This document shows positions 58,729 through 64,000 of a DNA stretch of 64,000 nucleotides, one piece after another. Both the position numbers and the translations under genes were made by a program. Source of the DNA: Streptomyces fuscichromogenes (GTDB taxonomy: Bacteria > Actinomycetota > Actinomycetes > Streptomycetales > Streptomycetaceae); NCBI RefSeq assembly GCF_014645815.1, contig NZ_BMML01000025.1, forward strand, positions 1 through 64,000. The letters are read 5' to 3'. Each line of letters begins with the position of its first letter. Within the stretch, counting starts at the first letter, position 1. The notes beneath the pieces are model-generated. The model searched no databases and had not been told where the DNA came from. It saw nothing but the letters and a program-made list of their open reading frames with translations.

Positions 58729-59600
58729 GAGTACTCCTTGCGCATGCGGTTCAGGAGCGCCCTGCTGTGCGCGTCGGAGGTCAGCAGGGACATGCGGCTG
58801 TGCGCCTCCAGGTGGGCGACGACGTCGGAGCGCTGGTCCAGGTACATCGCGCCGGAGAGGATCTCGGTGTAGACGACGTCCGGCAGCTCGGGCTCCGCGA
58901 ACCGGAAGTAGGTGAACGGGGCGCACGCGCCGACATGGGCACCCGCGGTGAACGGGACGATGTCGACGCTGACATGCTGCAGCTCCGAGACCTCCAGCAG
59001 CCGTTCGATCTGCTCCCGCATCACCTCGGGCCCGCCGACCACCCGGTGCAGGACGGCCTCCTCCATGACCACCCACAGCGTCGGCGCGTCGGAGCGCTCC
59101 AGCAGGGCCTGCCGGCGCAGCCGCAGGTTCACCCGCCGCTCCAGGTCCTCGTCGCTGTCGTTCGGGAAGCCGCCGCTGAGCACGTGGCGGGCGTACTCCC
59201 GGGTCTGCAACAGCCCTGTGGTGTAGTGCGGTTCGTAGGTGCGCAGGGTCTTCGCGCCGGTCTCCAGGCTCACATAGGCGCTGAACCAGGTGGGCAGCAC
59301 ATCCCGGTAGGTGTGCCACCAGCCGGGCTCGTTGGCGCGCTCGGCGAAGGCGACGAACTCGTCGCGCTCCTGCCGGTCGGCGCCGTAGGTCTCCAGGAGT
59401 TTCTCCACGTAGAGCGGCTTGAGTGCCACCTCCGCCTTCTCCAGGCGGCGGATGGTCAGGGGGGTGACCCGAAGCGCCCGTGCCGCGTCGTCCAGTGACA
59501 CGCCCGCTCCCTGCCGCCGCTCCTGGAGCCTGCGGCCCAGGATCATGCGCAGCACGGTGGGCGCACTGGCGCTACCCGCGTTCGAACGGCCTTCGCTCAC
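58725..59600 (-). CDS. XRE regulator with DUF5753 domain
   Basis: A 291-residue WhiJ-like regulator. The HTH is near the start (LGRRLQERRQGAGVSLDDAA, then RALRVTPLTIRRLEKAEVAL), followed by the DUF5753 domain (PGWWHTYRDVLPTWFSAYVS, YEPHYTTGLLQTREYARHVL, FRFAEPELPDVVYTEILSGA). Such proteins partner with DUF397 proteins and often regulate sporulation or antibiotic genes. The gene is coupled to DUF397 by a 4-nt overlap. ATG 59600 follows TCAGGAGGTAGGGCG. An ATPase of the anti-sigma type is encoded divergently, again a typical neighbour. Confidence 0.9.
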   Translation of the reverse strand: MSEGRSNAGSASAPTVLRMILGRRLQERRQGAGVSLDDAARALRVTPLTIRRLEKAEVALKPLYVEKLLETYGADRQERDEFVAFAERANEPGWWHTYRDVLPTWFSAYVSLETGAKTLRTYEPHYTTGLLQTREYARHVLSGGFPNDSDEDLERRVNLRLRRQALLERSDAPTLWVVMEEAVLHRVVGGPEVMREQIERLLEVSELQHVSVDIVPFTAGAHVGACAPFTYFRFAEPELPDVVYTEILSGAMYLDQRSDVVAHLEAHSRMSLLTSDAHSRALLNRMRKEYS

Positions 59601-59864
59601 GCCCTACCTCCTGAGGGTCTGTCACCCCGACGAGTGTGACAGGCACTTGCTGAAGCAGCCAGACCGATACCGGCATTCTGAAATTATCAGGGAGTCGGTT
59701 GCAGCCTGAACTTGCTTACGCGCATGATTACTTGAGTAAATCGCGGTCACGAACACGGGGCATGTCCCGCTCCCCGTACGGCCGTTGCCGAGCCCTGCCC
59801 GCTCTGCCTGCTCTGCCCGTTCCGTCCGCTCTCCGCCGTGCCCGCCTTACGGAAGGCAGCCATC

Positions 59865-60305
59865 GTGTCCCCCCACGTGACCTCCCCCCATGACCTGTTA
59901 GACGTCGTCGCGCCCGACCGCGCGCACTGGATCGAGCTGCCCTCGCACCGCTCGAGCGTCAGAGTCGCCCGCCGCTCCGTGAGAGCCCGGCTCAGTGAGT
60001 GGGGACTCTCCCGGGACCTGTGCGAGGACGCGGTGCTGCTCGTCTCCGAGCTGGCCACCAACGCCGTCATCCACACACTGAGTGTGCGGATCCTGTGCGG
60101 TATGGGACTGGTCGCCGACGGATGCCTGCGGCTGGAGGTCCACGACCACGACTACTCCGGCCGCGGCCTGCCCCGGCGTGCGCCCGGTCCCGACGACGAG
60201 AGCGGCCGGGGGCTGCTGCTCGTCGAGCAGCTCTCCGACTCCTGGGGTGTCGACCGGTCGAGGCTCACCAGCGGCCACGCGGTGTGGGCGACGCTGACGG
60301 CCTGA
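59865..60305 (+). CDS. HATPase_c_2 (RsbW-like) ATP-binding protein
   Basis: A 146-residue GHKL ATPase of the anti-sigma/serine-kinase type. The N-box is in LVSELATNAVIHTL, the G1 region in LEVHDHDYSG and the G2 region in ESGRGLLLVEQLSDSWGV. The family binds an anti-sigma partner or sigma factor. Streptomyces often places such genes opposite XRE/DUF397 pairs, as here. GTG 59865 follows GGAAGGCAGCCATC and is preferred to ATG 59838, which would add a short leader. The substrate protein is unknown. Confidence 0.83.
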   Translation: MSPHVTSPHDLLDVVAPDRAHWIELPSHRSSVRVARRSVRARLSEWGLSRDLCEDAVLLVSELATNAVIHTLSVRILCGMGLVADGCLRLEVHDHDYSGRGLPRRAPGPDDESGRGLLLVEQLSDSWGVDRSRLTSGHAVWATLTA

Positions 60306-60395
60306 CGCCGGAGCCGACGGGGGAGTGAACAGGGCTTCGGGGAACCTGAGTTGCCGATTTCGTGCGGGTGCGTCGGCCTGCATATGATCTTGGTC

Positions 60396-60677
60396 GTGAC
60401 TGTGCAGAACTCAGACAGAGCGCCTTCTCGCAAACAGCGACTCCAGGAGAAGCAGCGCCGCCAGCTGGCGGTGGTCGACATGGTGGACAAGGCCGAGGTG
60501 AAGGTCCGCAAGGCGGAAGCCGAGCTGGCGGTGGCCGTCGCCGAGGCAGTGCAGGTGTTCGGTGACGAGCGCGCCGCCTCCGAAGGGCTCGACATGCCCG
60601 TGGAGGCCGTACGCCGTTTCGTCGGCATCGCGGCACAGGAGACCGCCGCCGCCGCGGCGGGCGACGCCGACGACTGA
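60396..60677 (+). CDS. Small coiled-coil hypothetical protein
   Basis: About 93 residues, Ala/Glu/Lys/Arg-rich, with a long predicted helix (PSRKQRLQEKQRRQLAVVDM, then KVRKAEAELAVAVAEAVQVF) and a helical end (PVEAVRRFVGIAAQETAAAA). No domain is recognised. GTG 60396 was chosen because MTVQNSDRAP is a typical start; ATG 60384 is possible. A strong hairpin follows the stop. Probably a cytoplasmic protein-binding or structural protein. Confidence 0.6.
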   Translation: MTVQNSDRAPSRKQRLQEKQRRQLAVVDMVDKAEVKVRKAEAELAVAVAEAVQVFGDERAASEGLDMPVEAVRRFVGIAAQETAAAAAGDADD

Positions 60678-60687
60678 CCCGCCCTGA

Positions 60688-60742
60688 GGATCCGGGCCCC
60701 GCGCCGTAGGTGAGCACTCCCTTCGGCGCGGGGCCCGGATCC
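60688..60742 (+). terminator. Long inverted repeat after the coiled-coil gene
   Basis: A perfect 19-bp stem (60688-60706 with 60724-60742) encloses a 17-nt loop, starting 11 nt after the stop codon. The stem is rich in GGGCCC and GGATCC. A terminator is the simplest reading, although the large loop is unusual. Confidence 0.65.
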
Positions 60743-60946
60743 GTGTGAGGCCGCCGCCCGGGGGGCCGCCGTTCGGGTGATTCGCGCACTCCTCTTCCCG
60801 GCGTGAAACCAAGGGAATACAGGCCTGACGGCTCATGACGGGCGCTCGCCCAAATCAACGGGACAAGTGGCAGATGGTGCCTTTATCCGGACAGACTGAA
60901 TCCGCCGGTTCGTGATCAGGAACATCCACGTTCTCCAGGAGATCGC

Positions 60947-63526
60947 ATGGTGGAACAGTCCTCCGAGGTGGTGTCGGAGCCGGATGGACCTGCCGTCGCC
61001 GTGACCGGCGCCGACCCCACAGGGGCGGATACCGAGCGGAGGCTCGCGCAGGCACTGGCGGACCTCCTCGACGCCGAGTCCGTCCCGGCCGACGGCCACT
61101 TCTTCGCCGACCTCGGCGCCAACTCCCTGGTGATGGCCCAGTTCTGCGCGCGAATACGCAAGACACCCGACCTGCCGTCGCCGTCCATGCGGGACATCTA
61201 CCGGTACCCCACCATTCAGAGCCTGGTGGCGGCTCTCGGCGAGAGCGTCCCCGCTCCCGCCGAACCGGTGCACACCCCGCAGCCGCCCGTGCCGACCCCG
61301 GCACCGGCCCCGGACGCGAACCGGTGGGCCCATCTGCTCTGCGGAACGCTCCAGTTGCTGGCGTTCCTGGGCTACTCCCTGGTCTCCGGTTTCGTCACCG
61401 CCGCCGGCTACGAGTGGATCGCCACCGGCAAGGGGCTGGCCGACGTCTATCTGCGGTCGCTGCTCTTCGGGAGCGCCGCGTTCGTGGCGCTGTGCGCGTT
61501 CCCCGTCGTGGCGAAATGGGTGCTCGTCGGACGCTGGCGCCCCCGTGAGTTCCCCGTCTGGGGCCTGACGTATCTGCGCTTCTGGCTCGTCAAGGTGCTG
61601 CTGCACGCGAACCCGATGGTCTTCCTCACCGGGACCCCGCTCTACGTGCTGTACCTGCGCGCCCTCGGCGCACGGATCGGCAAGGGCGTCACGATCCTCT
61701 CCCACTCCGTTCCCGTCTGCACGGATCTGCTGACGATCGGCGCGGGCACGGTGATCCGCAAGGACTCCTTCTTCCTCGGCTACCGCGCCTGTGCCGGACA
61801 CATCCAGACCGGCCGCATCACCCTCGGCGCGGACGCCTTCGTGGGCGAGAAGACCGTCCTGGACATCGACACCTCACTGGGCCACGGCGCCCAGCTCGGC
61901 CACTCCTCCGCCCTGCACCGCGGCCAGGCCGTCCCGGACGACCAGCACTGGCACGGATCCCCGGCGGAGCGCACCCGGACCGACTACCTCCGGATCGCCC
62001 CGGCGAACTGCGGCACCGCGCGCCGCGCCTGGTTCGGCCTCGGCACCCTGCTCCAGCTGATCCTCCTGTACATCCCGCTGGCCGTCGGCGGCGTCTACAT
62101 GCTGTTCACCGAGGTACCGGCGATCGGCAAGCGACTCGACCCGACGACGGCAGCGCTCGGCTGGTCGCAACTGCTCCCCGACGCGCTGCTGCTCTCCGCC
62201 GTGCTGTTCTTCGGGTTCCTCGCCGTGGGACTCGCGGCCCTGTGCACCCTGCCGCGCCTGGTGGGCCTCCTGGTCAGGCCCGACAAGGTCTACCCGCTCT
62301 ACGGCTTCCACTACGCGCTGCAGCGCACCACGGCCCGCATGACGAACGTCAAGTTCTTCGCCTGGCTCTTCGGCGACAGCTCCTACATCGTGGGCTACCT
62401 CCGCGGCATCGGATACGACCTGTCGCAGGTGGAGCAGACCGGGTCGAACTTCGGCACCGAAGTGCAGCACGAGACACCGCTGCTGGTCAGCGTCGGCAGC
62501 GGGACGATGGTGGCCGACGGCCTCTCCGTCCTCAACGCCGACTTCTCCAGCACCTCCTTCCGGCTGTCCCGGGCGTCGATCGGGGCGCACAACTTCCTGG
62601 GCAACAACATCGCCTATCCCGCGGGCGCCAGGACCGGGGAGAACTGCCTGCTCGCGACGAAGGTGATGGTCCCCCTGGACGGCGAGATCCGGGAGGGCGT
62701 GGGTCTCCTCGGCTCACCGTGCTTCGAGATCCCCCGCTCGGTGGAGCGCGACACCCGGTTCGACCATCTCCGCACTGGAGAAACGTTTCGCCAGCGGCTG
62801 GCCGCGAAGAACCGCTACAACCTCCGCTCCATGGCGCTCATGCTGATGGTGCGCTGGCTGCACACCTTCGCGCTCACCCTCTTCGGTCTCGCCTCCGTGG
62901 ACCTCTACGGCGTGCTCGGACACGTGGTGATCGCCGGCTACCTGGCGTTCACCCTCGCCTTCTCCACCGGCTACTTCATCCTCGTGGAGCGCTGCCTCGG
63001 CGCCTTCCGCGCGCTGCGCCCCCGGCTGTGCTCCATCTACGACCCGTACTTCTGGTGGCACGAGCGGCTGTGGAAGGTGCCGGACCACTTCCTCAACATC
63101 TTCAACGGAACCCCGTTCAAGAGCCTGGTCTGGCGGCTGCTGGGGGTACGCATCGGCCGCCGGGTGTTCGACGACGGCTGCTACCTGACCGAGCGGACCC
63201 TCGCCACCATCGGTGACGACTGCACCCTCAACGCCGGCAGCAAGATCCAGTGCCACTCCCAGGAGGACGGCACCTTCAAGTCCGACGTCACCACGCTCGG
63301 CGCCGGCTGCACGCTGGGCGTCGCGGCCCACGTGCACTACGGCGTGACCATGGGCGACGGCTCCGTGCTGGCGCCCGACTCCTTCCTCATGAAGGGCGAG
63401 GAAGTCCCCCCGAACGCCGAGTGGGGCGGCAATCCCGCGGTGGACACACCGGACCGCGACAGCCGGTCCGCCGGTGTCGGCCGGGTCGCGACCGCACTTG
63501 ACGCCGCCACGGCGACCGTGAGCTGA
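60947..63526 (+). CDS. ACP-Pls/PosA-type membrane NRPS C-terminal protein without adenylation domain
   Basis: An 859-residue protein. Residues 28-95 are a carrier domain with the phosphopantetheine Ser60 in DLGANSLVMAQ. A Pro-rich linker (about 103-125) leads to the large C-terminal membrane part of the Pls/PosA family, with roughly six membrane helices and three tandem acyltransferase-like left-handed beta-helix segments (VPVCTDLLTIGAGTVIRKDS; ASIGAHNFLGNNIAYPAG; ATIGDDCTLNAGSKIQCHSQ). Pls (epsilon-poly-lysine synthetase) normally has an A domain before the carrier; here it is absent, so it must be supplied in trans. The NRPS-like gene after it is the obvious candidate. ATG 60947 follows CAGGAGATCGC. 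Confidence 0.85.
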   Translation: MVEQSSEVVSEPDGPAVAVTGADPTGADTERRLAQALADLLDAESVPADGHFFADLGANSLVMAQFCARIRKTPDLPSPSMRDIYRYPTIQSLVAALGESVPAPAEPVHTPQPPVPTPAPAPDANRWAHLLCGTLQLLAFLGYSLVSGFVTAAGYEWIATGKGLADVYLRSLLFGSAAFVALCAFPVVAKWVLVGRWRPREFPVWGLTYLRFWLVKVLLHANPMVFLTGTPLYVLYLRALGARIGKGVTILSHSVPVCTDLLTIGAGTVIRKDSFFLGYRACAGHIQTGRITLGADAFVGEKTVLDIDTSLGHGAQLGHSSALHRGQAVPDDQHWHGSPAERTRTDYLRIAPANCGTARRAWFGLGTLLQLILLYIPLAVGGVYMLFTEVPAIGKRLDPTTAALGWSQLLPDALLLSAVLFFGFLAVGLAALCTLPRLVGLLVRPDKVYPLYGFHYALQRTTARMTNVKFFAWLFGDSSYIVGYLRGIGYDLSQVEQTGSNFGTEVQHETPLLVSVGSGTMVADGLSVLNADFSSTSFRLSRASIGAHNFLGNNIAYPAGARTGENCLLATKVMVPLDGEIREGVGLLGSPCFEIPRSVERDTRFDHLRTGETFRQRLAAKNRYNLRSMALMLMVRWLHTFALTLFGLASVDLYGVLGHVVIAGYLAFTLAFSTGYFILVERCLGAFRALRPRLCSIYDPYFWWHERLWKVPDHFLNIFNGTPFKSLVWRLLGVRIGRRVFDDGCYLTERTLATIGDDCTLNAGSKIQCHSQEDGTFKSDVTTLGAGCTLGVAAHVHYGVTMGDGSVLAPDSFLMKGEEVPPNAEWGGNPAVDTPDRDSRSAGVGRVATALDAATATVS

Positions 63527-63539
63527 GGAAGGCCATTCG

Positions 63540-64000
63540 ATGGGAACGCGCGTGGAGACGGACCGGGAGTTCTGGACCCGGACACTGACCGCCGGTGGTG
63601 CCACCACCGTGCCCCGGTGGGTGCGGGAACCGGTGCCCGGAACGGCCGATCACGAGGCACCGGTGCCGGACGACGTGACCCGGGCGGTGCGTGAACTGGC
63701 CGCGCGGCAGGGCCTGTCGGCCGATGTCCTGCTGCTGGCCGCCCACCTCAAGGTGCTGGCCGTGCTCTCCGGCGAGCCCGAGGTGGTCACCGGGCATGCC
63801 TTTGGCGCGGGCGCCGAACCGCTGCCGTGCCGGGTGCCCGTCCCCCCGGGGAGCTGGGCCGCCCTGCTCACGGCGGCCGGGCACGCCGAGGCGCGGGTGC
63901 GAGCCCACCAGGACCACCCGGTGGCCCGGCTGCGCCACGAACTCGGCCTGACTGAGCCACCGTTCGAGGTGGACTGGGGTCCCCTCGGCGCCGCGGGCAG
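63540..64000 (+). CDS. NRPS-related protein, N-terminal part (cut by window edge)
   Basis: A frame from ATG 63540 stays open to the end (153 codons), coding MGTRVETDREFWTRTLTAGG, later ELAARQGLSADVLLLAAHLK and CRVPVPPGSWAALLTAAGHA, ARLRHELGLTEPPFEVDWGP. The pattern (REFWTRTL; RxLRHELGLTEPPFE) matches the shortened condensation-like region that precedes adenylation domains in certain actinobacterial NRPS proteins. It starts 13 nt after the ACP-Pls stop, with GGAAGG as ribosome site, so both belong to one operon. It probably carries the missing adenylation domain beyond the window. Confidence 0.65.
   Translation, partial: MGTRVETDREFWTRTLTAGGATTVPRWVREPVPGTADHEAPVPDDVTRAVRELAARQGLSADVLLLAAHLKVLAVLSGEPEVVTGHAFGAGAEPLPCRVPVPPGSWAALLTAAGHAEARVRAHQDHPVARLRHELGLTEPPFEVDWGPLGAAG

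Overview
The window reads as chromosomal DNA of a Streptomyces or a close relative. GC content is very high with strongly GC-biased third codon positions, GTG starts are common, and several families typical of streptomycetes are present: an SsgA-like sporulation regulator, a large LuxR-type ATPase regulator, an XRE/DUF397 pair with a DUF574-type methyltransferase, a SpoIIE-type phosphatase, a GH46 chitosanase and a GH88 hydrolase. No rRNA, tRNA, CRISPR array or intact insertion sequence was seen.

Left part (1-6.1 kb): a partial MarR-type gene, an SsgA-like gene, a LAL-type regulator, a decayed aldo/keto reductase pseudogene and an AraC-type regulator. Next is a fused isobutyryl-CoA mutase (IcmF, 6.3-9.5 kb, minus strand) with a 12-bp perfect palindrome in front of it.

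The most striking locus is 9.96-17.9 kb, eight plus-strand genes with several 4-nt stop/start overlaps. They encode an amidase-signature amidase, nitrile hydratase beta and alpha subunits (cobalt-type CTLCSC motif), a nitrile hydratase activator, a thioredoxin-fold-type ferredoxin, an aldoxime dehydratase that keeps Arg178, Ser219, His299 and His320 at the same numbers as the characterised Rhodococcus enzyme, an acyl-CoA synthetase and a NiCoT-type cobalt/nickel permease. Together they spell out aldoxime -> nitrile -> amide -> carboxylate -> acyl-CoA, with cofactor supply. With IcmF and an AraC regulator next door, a branched C4 substrate such as isobutyraldoxime is an attractive but unproven guess.

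Middle part (17.9-34 kb): a VOC protein and a MarR regulator sharing two near-identical operators; a hydrolase; a TraB-like membrane protein; an XRE/MmyB regulator; a three-gene aromatic meta-cleavage operon (flavin hydroxylase, C-C hydrolase, extradiol dioxygenase); a GH88 hydrolase; a DUF4097 gene opposite a GbsR/MarR regulator with a GTTGC-rich control region; two secreted proteins; and a zinc alcohol dehydrogenase.

Right part (34-64 kb): a PAS/GAF/SpoIIE phosphatase; a 1382-residue nitrate reductase fused to its own flavodoxin/FNR reductase; a PucR-type regulator opposite a Tat-exported molybdenum hydroxylase large subunit and its 2Fe-2S subunit; an esterase; an FMN reductase opposite a TetR regulator; LacI and aldehyde dehydrogenase genes; thioredoxin and a flavin disulfide reductase; peptide deformylase; a PepSY protein with a BlaI/M56 pair; a TPR protein; the chitosanase with its palindromic operator; a regulatory XRE/DUF397/methyltransferase/ATPase group; and, at the right edge, an ACP-Pls/PosA membrane protein lacking an adenylation domain, followed by an NRPS-like gene that runs off the window.

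Start codons were chosen from ribosome binding sites and overlaps and several are uncertain. Functions come from motif and family recognition by reading, not from database searches.
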